From Flavobacteriia bacterium (GTDB lineage Bacteria; Bacteroidota; Bacteroidia; Flavobacteriales; Flavobacteriaceae), in the NCBI GenBank assembly GCA_004293165.1, contig RDYL01000003.1, forward strand, positions 1 through 64,000: a stretch of DNA of 64,000 nt, written 5' to 3'. Position numbers and translations under genes: made by a program. Position 1 is the stretch's first letter; each line of letters begins with the position of its first letter. The notes below the pieces were generated by a model. That model was not told where the DNA came from, did no database searches, and saw nothing but the letters and a program-made list of their open reading frames with translations. Positions 19,353 to 27,543 of this stretch are shown in pieces.

Positions 19353-19856
19353 ATGAAATTACAATTATCTTTTTTCTTTCTTCTTTTCACTTTGTTCTCC
19401 TTTGGACAAGTGCCACATTGCGGGTTTGATTTTACTTCGTATTTAGTGGTTAAGGTTCATGAAGAAAGTAAGACAGCTAATATTCCTGATTTAAAAATTA
19501 CATTGGTCAATGAAAAAGGAGAAGAAATCATCAACGAGAACAATAAATACAGTTGGAAATACGGAAACCAACCTTTAGTTTTTACGCGTAATAATTTAAT
19601 TAGTAAGTCAAATGAGCCCGAAAAATGGTTTTTTCCTTATGCGGAAGATACTTATTTACTCTCGGTAACCAATACGTTTCCAGCAGAAGAATTCTTTATT
19701 AAAATTCAGGATACCAAAGGAAAGTTTAAAGAGCAATTAGTGCAAATTCAAGCCTTTAACATGTATATTTTGTGTTCAAGTGAAAACGAACGCCAAGCCA
19801 GAAGTTTCGGACCAAGAAGTAATAATCCGATTGAGGTGATTTTGGAAAGAAAGTAA
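19353..19856 (+). CDS. Secreted hypothetical protein
   Basis: A 167-residue protein with a signal peptide at about residues 1-18 (LFSFGQ). The mature part looks like a beta sandwich (TSYLVVKVHEESKTANIPDL, IKITLVNEKGEEI) of the carboxypeptidase-regulatory or Cna-B type, but I cannot assign it. Two Cys residues could form a disulfide. It is followed after seven bases by another small gene on the same strand. Confidence 0.65.
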   Translation: MKLQLSFFFLLFTLFSFGQVPHCGFDFTSYLVVKVHEESKTANIPDLKITLVNEKGEEIINENNKYSWKYGNQPLVFTRNNLISKSNEPEKWFFPYAEDTYLLSVTNTFPAEEFFIKIQDTKGKFKEQLVQIQAFNMYILCSSENERQARSFGPRSNNPIEVILERK

Positions 19857-19863
19857 CGGATAT

Positions 19864-20208
19864 ATGGCAAATTCAATAGAAGTAAAATTCCAAGAGCATT
19901 TTAAACTAAATGTCTTATTCAAAGATTATATCCTTTTTGAAAATTTGTTGCTTGAAAACAACATAGACTACTATTGTAATATCAATGAAAATTCTGATAT
20001 TAGTGATGGAACTCGTTTCTTTTTGTTAGATAAAGACAGAATTATTATTGATCAACTTCTTATGGATAATGAAATTATAGCAAGTACCGAAACTATTTTA
20101 TTTTCAGATTATAGACAAGAAAGAAAAATTCAAAAATTCCATTTCTTAGTTTACTCAATTGTAATCTTAATTTTAGTTCTGATTATCTTAATTGGCGATT
20201 TTATTTAA
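19864..20208 (+). CDS. Tail-anchored hypothetical protein
   Basis: A 114-residue protein whose only membrane segment is at the C-terminus (about residues 92-113, FLVYSIVILILVLIILIG). The N-terminal 85 residues are soluble and charged. The family is not recognised. It probably shares a transcript with the secreted protein upstream. Its stop at 20208 touches the stop of the convergent thioredoxin-like gene at 20209. Confidence 0.6.
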   Translation: MANSIEVKFQEHFKLNVLFKDYILFENLLLENNIDYYCNINENSDISDGTRFFLLDKDRIIIDQLLMDNEIIASTETILFSDYRQERKIQKFHFLVYSIVILILVLIILIGDFI

Positions 20209-20763
20209 CTACTGCCACTTAATATTACACCCAATACTAGGTTTCTGTTCTGGATTAATCAATCGATTCATAACCACGCCATCAATAGCGCTACGTAAAT
20301 CTGAACCACTTAATGGAATGCCATTAGCTGGTCTACTGTCGTCTAATTGTCCGCGGTAAACCAATTTATTTTGATTATCGAAAAGATAAAAATCAGGTGT
20401 ACAAGCAGCATCGTACGCTTTGGCTACTTCTTGTGTTTCATCATATAAATAAGGAAATTCAAATCCGTTTGCAAAGGCAAATTCCGTCATTAATTCAGGT
20501 GCATCTTGCGGATATTTCACTACATCATTGCTTGAAATCGCTACAAAACCAATACCCTGCACACGATAATCATTTACCACTTTAAGTACTTCTTCCATTA
20601 CATGATGTACAAACGGACAATGATTGCAAATGAATAGTACAACCGTTCCTTTTTCACCTTTGCAATCAGCAAAAGTTTTAAAATCGGTAGCATTGGTGTC
20701 TTTCAAGTTGAAATCAGGAGCAAGGGTGCCTAAAGGTAACATGTTAGAAGGAGTTTGAGCCAT
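20209..20763 (-). CDS. Thioredoxin-like / peroxiredoxin-like protein
   Basis: A 184-residue thioredoxin-fold protein without a signal peptide. The active site reads ICNHCPFVHHV, a CxxC motif, preceded by GTLAPDFNLKDT, the entry strand common in AhpC/TSA proteins. GFVAISSNDVVKYPQDAP and FYLFDNQNKLVYRGQLDD are further family blocks. The general class is clear; whether it reduces peroxides or disulfides is not. It stands between convergent and divergent neighbours without an operon. Confidence 0.8.
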   Translation of the reverse strand: MAQTPSNMLPLGTLAPDFNLKDTNATDFKTFADCKGEKGTVVLFICNHCPFVHHVMEEVLKVVNDYRVQGIGFVAISSNDVVKYPQDAPELMTEFAFANGFEFPYLYDETQEVAKAYDAACTPDFYLFDNQNKLVYRGQLDDSRPANGIPLSGSDLRSAIDGVVMNRLINPEQKPSIGCNIKWQ

Positions 20764-20907
20764 TTTGAAATCAGAATTTAGAGTTTAGAATTTAGAAATT
20801 AGAAGTTTAGTCTTTTTACTTTTTACTTTTCACTTCCCTAATTATACGCACCAAATCTTTTATTGTTACAAAATGCGTCAATACTTTTTTTTGGAATGGC
20901 ATTTTCT

Positions 20908-20915
20908 TACTTTTG
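20908..20915 (+). promoter_or_regulatory. -7-like box of pyrD
   Basis: TACTTTTG lies 19 bases before the chosen ATG. A TTG is present upstream but at only 14 bases. Confidence 0.5.
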
Positions 20916-20934
20916 CAGAACAACACAACATATT

Positions 20935-21954
20935 ATGTACAAACTATTTATTCGTCCCTTACTTTTCTGTTTTGATCCAGAAAAAGTGCATTATTTTACC
21001 TTTTCATTAATTCGTTTTTTGAATAAAATTCCAGTTTTTTCTAGTATTTTCCAATCGCTTTACGAAGTAAAAGATGCTCGTTTAGAGCGTGAAGTTTTCG
21101 GAATTAAATTCAAAAACCCAGTGGGATTAGCAGCAGGATTTGATAAAGATGCGAAGTTATATCAAGAATTATCGAATTTCGGTTTTGGATTTATTGAAAT
21201 TGGAACATTGACTCCTATTGGACAAGTAGGAAATCCAAAAAAACGTTTGTTTCGCTTAAAAGAAGACAATGCAATTATCAACCGAATGGGGTTTAATAAC
21301 GGCGGCGTTAAAGAAGCAGTGGAACGTTTGAAAAAAAATAAAGGCGTTTTAATCGGTGGAAACATCGGAAAAAATAAAGTCACGCCAAACGAAGAAGCAG
21401 TGAAGGATTACGAAATCTGTTTTGAGGCTTTGTTTACGTATGTTGATTATTTTGTGGTGAATGTGAGTTCACCAAACACACCAAATCTTCGCGAATTACA
21501 AGATAAAAAGCCTTTGACAGAATTATTACAAACGCTTCAAAATCAAAACAACGCAAAACCAAAACAAAAACCAATTTTACTAAAAATCGCTCCCGATTTA
21601 ACAGATGAGCAACTTTTAGACATCATTGATATTGTAAATGAAACTAAAATTGCGGGCGTAATAGCTACAAATACTACGATTTCTCGCGAAGGTTTACAAT
21701 CAGATAACAAATCAGAAATGGGTGGTTTATCTGGAAAACCATTAACCAAACGTTCTACAGAAGTGATTCGTTTTCTTTCGGAAAAAAGTAATAAGTCGTT
21801 CCCAATCATTGGAGTAGGAGGAATTCACACTGTTGATGATGCGATTGAAAAATTGAATGCTGGTGCAAGTTTAGTACAATTGTACACTGGATTTATTTAC
21901 GAAGGTCCAGCTTTAGTGAAAGCAATCAACAAAAAGATTTTGGAAAACAGCTAA
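20935..21954 (+). CDS. pyrD: Dihydroorotate dehydrogenase, quinone-dependent (class 2)
   Basis: This 339-residue membrane-associated FMN enzyme oxidises dihydroorotate to orotate with quinone as acceptor in pyrimidine synthesis. The N-terminal helices ([20 protein letters not shown]) mark class 2. [38 protein letters not shown] with the catalytic Ser region, and IGVGGIHT are typical. The ATG at 20935 gives the family start; the longer frame begins with non-family residues upstream of the -7 box. pyrE lies about 32 kb away in this window. Confidence 0.95.
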   Translation: MYKLFIRPLLFCFDPEKVHYFTFSLIRFLNKIPVFSSIFQSLYEVKDARLEREVFGIKFKNPVGLAAGFDKDAKLYQELSNFGFGFIEIGTLTPIGQVGNPKKRLFRLKEDNAIINRMGFNNGGVKEAVERLKKNKGVLIGGNIGKNKVTPNEEAVKDYEICFEALFTYVDYFVVNVSSPNTPNLRELQDKKPLTELLQTLQNQNNAKPKQKPILLKIAPDLTDEQLLDIIDIVNETKIAGVIATNTTISREGLQSDNKSEMGGLSGKPLTKRSTEVIRFLSEKSNKSFPIIGVGGIHTVDDAIEKLNAGASLVQLYTGFIYEGPALVKAINKKILENS

Positions 21955-21968
21955 AATTTCTATCTTTG
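21940..21968 (+). promoter_or_regulatory. Promoter of HMG-CoA lyase, TTG-N18-TATCTTTG
   Basis: TTG at 21940-21942, 18 bases, then TATCTTTG at 21961-21968, followed by five bases and the ATG. The upstream box lies inside the last codons of pyrD. Confidence 0.65.
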
Positions 21969-21973
21969 AAGCT

Positions 21974-22837
21974 ATGAACGAAATCAAAATTATCGAGTGT
22001 CCACGCGATGCCATGCAAGGCATTAAACCTTTTATTCCAACCGAAAAAAAGGTGAAATACATCCAATCGTTGTTGCGTGTAGGCTTTGATACTATTGATT
22101 TTGGAAGTTTTGTGTCGCCAAAAGCGATTCCTCAAATGCAAGATACGGTTGAGGTTTTAGCACAACTGGATTTATCGGCAACGAATAGTAAATTATTAGC
22201 GATTATTGCCAATACACAAGGCGCTCAAAATGCTTCAATTCACAAAGAAATTCAATATTTAGGATTTCCCTTTTCGATTTCGGAGAACTTTCAAATGCGA
22301 AACACGCACAAAACGATAGCTGAAAGTTTGGTGACCTTACAAGAAATTTTAGAAATTGCTGATAAATCGAATAAAGAAGTCGTGACCTATATTTCAATGG
22401 GTTTTGGAAATCCGTATGGAGATCCTTGGAATGTTGAAATCGTTGGCGAATGGACTGAAAAGTTAGCGAATATGGGTGTAAAAATCCTATCGCTTTCGGA
22501 TACCGTTGGAAGTTCGACTCCAGAAGTAATTGATTATTTGTTTTCTAATTTGATTCCTAAATACCCAAACATTGAATTTGGAGCCCATTTACACACCACA
22601 CCAGACAAATGGTTTGAAAAAATTGATGCGGCTTACAACGCAGGTTGTCGTCGTTATGATGGAGCGATTCAAGGTTTTGGCGGTTGTCCTATGGCAAAAG
22701 ATGATTTAACAGGAAACATGCCTACAGAAAAATTATTGTCATATTTCACAACCAAAAGAGAAAACACGAATACCAGTCCAATGAGTTTTGAAAGTGCTTA
22801 TAACGAAGCGACAAAATTATTTGGCGAGTTTCATTAA
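21974..22837 (+). CDS. Hydroxymethylglutaryl-CoA lyase
   Basis: This 287-residue TIM-barrel enzyme splits HMG-CoA into acetoacetate and acetyl-CoA, in leucine breakdown. ECPRDAMQGIKPFIPTE is the metal-binding start, FVSPKAIPQM, SLSDTVGSSTPEVI and the HMG-CoA lyase signature GFGGCPMAKDDLTGNM with its catalytic Cys are present. The mRNA is predicted nearly leaderless. The end overlaps the convergent ATPase gene by four bases. Confidence 0.92.
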   Translation: MNEIKIIECPRDAMQGIKPFIPTEKKVKYIQSLLRVGFDTIDFGSFVSPKAIPQMQDTVEVLAQLDLSATNSKLLAIIANTQGAQNASIHKEIQYLGFPFSISENFQMRNTHKTIAESLVTLQEILEIADKSNKEVVTYISMGFGNPYGDPWNVEIVGEWTEKLANMGVKILSLSDTVGSSTPEVIDYLFSNLIPKYPNIEFGAHLHTTPDKWFEKIDAAYNAGCRRYDGAIQGFGGCPMAKDDLTGNMPTEKLLSYFTTKRENTNTSPMSFESAYNEATKLFGEFH

Positions 22838-25335
22838 GCTGATTTTCTTCGCTTAAAAACTTTATAAATTTCTACCCAAAGTACAGAAATACTTCCCACT
22901 AAAACACTTATTCCTATTTGGGTTGCACTTACCATTTCAAATAAGAAGAAGTTGGAAAATGCAGGAATAAACAATAACAAGCCTGTTAGTAAAATGGTAA
23001 TTCCAATAATTAATCCTACCAAATTATTTTTGTACTGAATCGTTTTAAAAATCGAATAATAAAACGAACGATTTGCTAATGTTAATACAATATTAGAAGT
23101 GATTAACGTTAAGAAAATCATAGTTCTAGTGCCGTTTTCAGTCATGCTTTCTCCTATGGCATATTGATAGATAAATAACAATCCTAATGTAATAACCAAC
23201 CCTTGAATGATGCTGATAAGTACTTCTTTTAAGTTAAAGAAAGTTGTGGTTAGCGGTCTTGGTTTTTGTGCCATCAGATTATCTTCCATAGGTTCGTTTT
23301 CGTAGATGATAGAGCAGGTTGGTCCCATAATCATTTCTAAGAAAATGATGTGAACAGGTGTAAAAATATTCGGATAGATCCAACCTAAAGCCAATGGAAT
23401 AAACACAATTAAGATAATTGGAATATGAATTGAAATAATATATTGAATAGCTTTTTTGAGGTTGATGTAAATTTTTCTTCCCATAGCGATGGCATCCGTC
23501 ATTTTTTCAAAATCATCGTCTACGAGTATCAAATTGGCGGCTTGTTTGGCAATTTCAGTTCCTTTTTTACCCATGGCAATGCCTATATGTGCCGATTTCA
23601 AAGCGGGTCCGTCATTTACGCCATCACCTGTCATGGCTACAATTTGATTATTTGCTTTTAACGCTTGAATGATTTTAAGTTTGGCTTCCGGAAACATTCT
23701 GGTGAAAATAGCCGTTTTCATTACTTTTTCTTTCAAAGTAGCTTCATCCATTGCCATTAATTCGTCACCATTCAAGACTTTATCAGCATTTTTAAATCCG
23801 ACTTGTTTAGCAATAGTAGAAGTGGTTTCGGCATTATCACCTGTAACAATTTTTACTTGAATTCCTGCTTTGTAAAACGTTTCAAAAACGGCTTGGATAT
23901 TGTGTTTTGGCGGATCGTAAAACGATACTAATCCTTTGAAGTTGAATTTTATTTCTTGCTGAGTTTTTGGATAATCGGTTCCTGAAAAGTCAGAAACTCC
24001 CACGCCTAAAACACGAAAACCTTTTTGCGTCATGGCTTTCATCGCAGTTAAAACCTGATTTTTTTCAGCTTCACTCAAATGACTGACTTCGATTAACGCT
24101 TCAGGAGCACCTTTAGCCGCAATGATTTTTTTACCCAATTCGTTTTCAAAAATGTGCGTCATCATTGGTGGTTTTCCACTTAGCGGATATTCGTGAACCA
24201 ATTTAAAAAGAGGTCGTTCGTCTTCGCTTTCAAATTTAGAATACGCTTCATGAATAGCAATTTCCATCGCATCAAACGGAATAGGCTCGCTCGACCACAT
24301 GGCGTAATTCAAAACTTCTTCGGCTTCTGTTGTTAATTTTTCTTTCGTATCAATAATCAAATCAGCATCAAAAAGATACAATTCGGCCAAACTCATTTTA
24401 TTTTCAGTAATTGTTCCCGTTTTATCGGTACAAATTACGGTGGCACTTCCTAAGGTTTCAACCGTTTTGGTTTGTTTGGTAATGATGCCCATTTTTAGCA
24501 ATCGCCAAGCACCAAGAGCCATAAAAGTGGTAAATGCTACTGGAATTTCCTCAGGAATAACACTCATTGCCAAGGTTAGCGCTTTTAATAAACTATCTAA
24601 AACCAATCTGGAGTTATAGTAATTTATCGCCCAAACGATTCCGAAAATCACCAAACCGATAATTGACATTTTGGTAACGAAATTGTTGATTTGGATTTGC
24701 AGAGGTGTTTTTTCTTCTTCAATTGCATTCAAACTGGCCCCAATTTTTCCTAATTGTGTTTTATTTCCAATTGAAGTTATTTCGCAAATTGCTAAACCCG
24801 AAGCTACAATTGTACCTTGAAATACTTGTTTGTTTTCGGATTCATTTGATTTAAAAATCGATAAAGATTCGCCTGTTAAAATGGATTCGTTCACTGAAAA
24901 ATCATTGGATGAAAGAATAATTCCGTCTGCAGGAATGAAAGCGCCTTCTTCCAGCTGAACACAATCGCCAATTACAATTTCCTCGGTTGGAATTTCGATG
25001 ATTGTACTATTTCGAATGACTTTACATTTCGGTTGGGATAATTTTTTTAAAGCTTCAATCGCATTCCGACTTCTGGATTCTTGAAAAACAGAAATAGCAA
25101 TGACAAAAACAATCGCAATAGCCATAAAAATTCCATCACCATAATCTCCAGTTATAAAATAAACACTTGTTGCGGTAAACAATAAAAGAAACATGGGTTC
25201 CTTAACAATGTCTAATAATAAAGTTAAAAAATGGTTTTTTCTAGTATGTTCAACGGAGTTAGTGCCGTGTTTTTTTGCGGATTCTAATACTTCTAAATCA
25301 GTTAAACCTGTACTTATTTTTTTAGAATTGTTCAT
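22834..25335 (-). CDS. Cation-translocating P-type ATPase (P2A, Ca2+-like)
   Basis: This is an 833-residue inner-membrane pump. The phosphorylated Asp304 sits in CTDKTGTITENK; the TGES-type actuator motif appears as ILTGESLSIFKSN; KGAPEAL is the nucleotide-binding block; MTGDGVNDGPALKSA is the hinge motif. PEEIPVAFTT in the fourth membrane helix resembles the PEGL/PEEI ion-binding stretch of Ca2+ and related pumps. About ten membrane helices fit the P2-type. Ion specificity (Ca2+ or Mn2+) is inferred. The stop codon overlaps that of the HMG-CoA lyase gene. Confidence 0.9.
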   Translation of the reverse strand: MNNSKKISTGLTDLEVLESAKKHGTNSVEHTRKNHFLTLLLDIVKEPMFLLLFTATSVYFITGDYGDGIFMAIAIVFVIAISVFQESRSRNAIEALKKLSQPKCKVIRNSTIIEIPTEEIVIGDCVQLEEGAFIPADGIILSSNDFSVNESILTGESLSIFKSNESENKQVFQGTIVASGLAICEITSIGNKTQLGKIGASLNAIEEEKTPLQIQINNFVTKMSIIGLVIFGIVWAINYYNSRLVLDSLLKALTLAMSVIPEEIPVAFTTFMALGAWRLLKMGIITKQTKTVETLGSATVICTDKTGTITENKMSLAELYLFDADLIIDTKEKLTTEAEEVLNYAMWSSEPIPFDAMEIAIHEAYSKFESEDERPLFKLVHEYPLSGKPPMMTHIFENELGKKIIAAKGAPEALIEVSHLSEAEKNQVLTAMKAMTQKGFRVLGVGVSDFSGTDYPKTQQEIKFNFKGLVSFYDPPKHNIQAVFETFYKAGIQVKIVTGDNAETTSTIAKQVGFKNADKVLNGDELMAMDEATLKEKVMKTAIFTRMFPEAKLKIIQALKANNQIVAMTGDGVNDGPALKSAHIGIAMGKKGTEIAKQAANLILVDDDFEKMTDAIAMGRKIYINLKKAIQYIISIHIPIILIVFIPLALGWIYPNIFTPVHIIFLEMIMGPTCSIIYENEPMEDNLMAQKPRPLTTTFFNLKEVLISIIQGLVITLGLLFIYQYAIGESMTENGTRTMIFLTLITSNIVLTLANRSFYYSIFKTIQYKNNLVGLIIGITILLTGLLLFIPAFSNFFLFEMVSATQIGISVLVGSISVLWVEIYKVFKRRKSA

Positions 25336-25409
25336 TGTAGTTGAAATATTATTTAGACAAGTTACATAATTTATTCATAAAAGTAATAGATTATTTGCTT
25401 AAGATTTAC

Positions 25410-25417
25410 TATATTTG
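25410..25417 (+). promoter_or_regulatory. -7-like box of guaB
   Basis: TATATTTG lies 32 bases before the guaB ATG. No TTG at the standard distance. Confidence 0.5.
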
Positions 25418-25449
25418 CACGCAATTTAACAACAACTACAAATTGCACC

Positions 25450-26922
25450 ATGAAAGCACACACAACTAAAATCGTTGGCGAAGGACTTACATACGACGAT
25501 GTTTTGCTTATTCCAAATTATTCAGAAATTTTACCACGTGAAGTTAGTATTCAATCGAAGTTTTCGAAAAATATTACTTTGAATGTTCCTATCGTTTCCG
25601 CAGCAATGGATACGGTTACCGAAAGTTCTATGGCAATTGCTATGGCGCAAGAAGGCGGAATTGGCGTGTTACATAAAAACATGACGATTGAGCAACAAGC
25701 AGCGAAAGTAAAGAAAGTAAAACGTGCAGAAAGCGGTATGATTATCGATCCAGTAACGTTGCCTTTAACAGCAACTGTGGGTGATGCGAAAATGGCGATG
25801 AAAGAATTTAGTATTGGCGGAATTCCAGTAGTTGATGAAAACGGAATTTTAAAAGGAATTGTTACCAATAGAGATTTACGTTTCGAAAAAATAAATACGC
25901 GTTCTATTTTAGAAGTGATGACTTCCGAAAATTTAGTAACGGCTGCTCAAGGCACTACTTTGCAAGAAGCTGAAGGAATTCTTCAAGAAAATAAAATTGA
26001 AAAATTGCCAGTAGTTGATAACAATAATAAATTAGTAGGTTTAATTACCTTTAGAGATATTACCAAATTAACGCAAAAACCAATTGCTAATAAAGATAGA
26101 TTTGGTCGTTTACGTGTAGCTGCTGCTTTGGGCGTAACAGCTGATGCTGTTGAAAGAGCAACGGCTTTAGTAAATGCTGGTGTTGACGCTGTAATTATTG
26201 ATACCGCTCACGGACATACAAAAGGGGTTGTTGATGTGTTAAAAGCAGTAAAAGCAAAATTCCCAGAATTAGATGTAGTTGTTGGAAACATTGCTACTCC
26301 AGAAGCAGCATTATATTTAGCTCAAAACGGAGCTGATGCGGTGAAAGTTGGAATTGGACCAGGTTCTATTTGTACGACGAGAGTTGTGGCAGGTGTTGGA
26401 TTTCCTCAATTTTCAGCAGTTTTAGAAGTTGCTGCGGCTTTAAAAGGAACAGGAGTTCCAGTGATTGCAGATGGTGGAATTCGTTATACAGGAGATATTC
26501 CAAAAGCGATTGCTGCGGGAGCTGATTGTGTAATGTTAGGTTCGTTATTAGCAGGAACAAAAGAATCACCAGGTGAAACGATTATTTTTGAAGGCAGAAA
26601 ATTCAAATCATACCGTGGAATGGGTTCTGTGGAAGCGATGCAAGAAGGTTCAAAAGACCGTTATTTCCAAGATGTAGAAGATGATGTTAAGAAATTAGTT
26701 CCAGAAGGAATTGTTGGTCGCGTACCATACAAAGGAGAATTAAACGAAAGTATGCAACAATTCATCGGTGGTTTAAGAGCCGGAATGGGGTATTGTGGAG
26801 CAAAAGATATTCCAACCTTACAAGAAAACGGTCGTTTTATCAGAATTACAGCAAGTGGAATTGGCGAAAGTCACCCACACAATGTAACGATTACAAAAGA
26901 AGCTCCGAATTATTCGAGATAA
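25450..26922 (+). CDS. guaB: IMP dehydrogenase
   Basis: This 490-residue enzyme oxidises IMP to XMP with NAD+, the committed step to [19 protein letters not shown] opens the barrel; two CBS domains are inserted at about residues 95-205; the catalytic Cys308 is in [11 protein letters not shown]; the flap region [11 protein letters not shown] follows. CBS pairs normally bind adenine or guanine nucleotides and tune activity. A terminator follows. Confidence 0.97.
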   Translation: MKAHTTKIVGEGLTYDDVLLIPNYSEILPREVSIQSKFSKNITLNVPIVSAAMDTVTESSMAIAMAQEGGIGVLHKNMTIEQQAAKVKKVKRAESGMIIDPVTLPLTATVGDAKMAMKEFSIGGIPVVDENGILKGIVTNRDLRFEKINTRSILEVMTSENLVTAAQGTTLQEAEGILQENKIEKLPVVDNNNKLVGLITFRDITKLTQKPIANKDRFGRLRVAAALGVTADAVERATALVNAGVDAVIIDTAHGHTKGVVDVLKAVKAKFPELDVVVGNIATPEAALYLAQNGADAVKVGIGPGSICTTRVVAGVGFPQFSAVLEVAAALKGTGVPVIADGGIRYTGDIPKAIAAGADCVMLGSLLAGTKESPGETIIFEGRKFKSYRGMGSVEAMQEGSKDRYFQDVEDDVKKLVPEGIVGRVPYKGELNESMQQFIGGLRAGMGYCGAKDIPTLQENGRFIRITASGIGESHPHNVTITKEAPNYSR

Positions 26923-26967
26923 TTTTTTAAGTTTTCAGTGATCAGTCGCAGTTAGCAGTAAAAATGG

Positions 26968-27000
26968 AAACCTGATAGTTATAAGCTATCAGGTTTTTTT
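26968..27000. terminator. Bidirectional terminator after guaB
   Basis: AAACCTGATAG pairs with CTATCAGGTTT, then T residues on the plus side. On the minus side the A-run is shorter. It lies between convergent guaB and the CAP-domain gene. Confidence 0.8.
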
Positions 27001-27508
27001 ATTTTGCGCCAAACATTTGCACCGCATAAATTTTCTTATTTTCCCAATCGATACTAAAACTGATTTCAGTATAAAAATATTGATGGTCTAAAATGTTTTT
27101 TAAATGATTTGGTGATTTCTTCCACAGATTGAACATTTTTAAGGCTAAAGTGTCTAAGTCAGTTTCAGTATAAATTTGGTCTTTAATTCCTGTGAATAAT
27201 AAGTTTTCACCCACTAATACAAACGAATTTCCACCATAAAAGTAAACACGAACTTTCGGAGTTTCCTTTTTTGCATCTGTTTGTTCATGTGATAAAGTTT
27301 GTGTTTTTGCAATGTATTTAGCATGGTCGTCAGCTGCTTTTTTCAAATGAACATCCAAACCAAGTAATTTTCTGTCGTTATTGGAACGTTCTTCGTTTAC
27401 CAATTGATATACTTTTGTTTTCAGTTTTTCCAAATCAATTTTGTTTTGATTTTGACTGAAACTAAATGTGGATATGAATATTAAAAACAGGTTGATTTGG
27501 GTTTTCAT
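26999..27508 (-). CDS. Secreted CAP-domain protein (short)
   Basis: A 169-residue protein with a signal peptide at about residues 1-18 (FSFSQ) and a single CAP (SCP/PR1) domain. LVNEERSNN, AADDHAKYIA, LSHEQ, VGENLLFTG and LWKKSPNHLKNILD are the typical blocks, including His and Glu residues of the CAP cavity. It closely resembles the N-terminal domain of the longer protein encoded 35 bases upstream, so a duplication is likely. The role of bacterial CAP proteins is not settled. Confidence 0.8.
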   Translation of the reverse strand: MKTQINLFLIFISTFSFSQNQNKIDLEKLKTKVYQLVNEERSNNDRKLLGLDVHLKKAADDHAKYIAKTQTLSHEQTDAKKETPKVRVYFYGGNSFVLVGENLLFTGIKDQIYTETDLDTLALKMFNLWKKSPNHLKNILDHQYFYTEISFSIDWENKKIYAVQMFGAK

Positions 27509-27543
27509 GTTAGTTGGAGATTTTTTACAATAACTCGTTTAAG

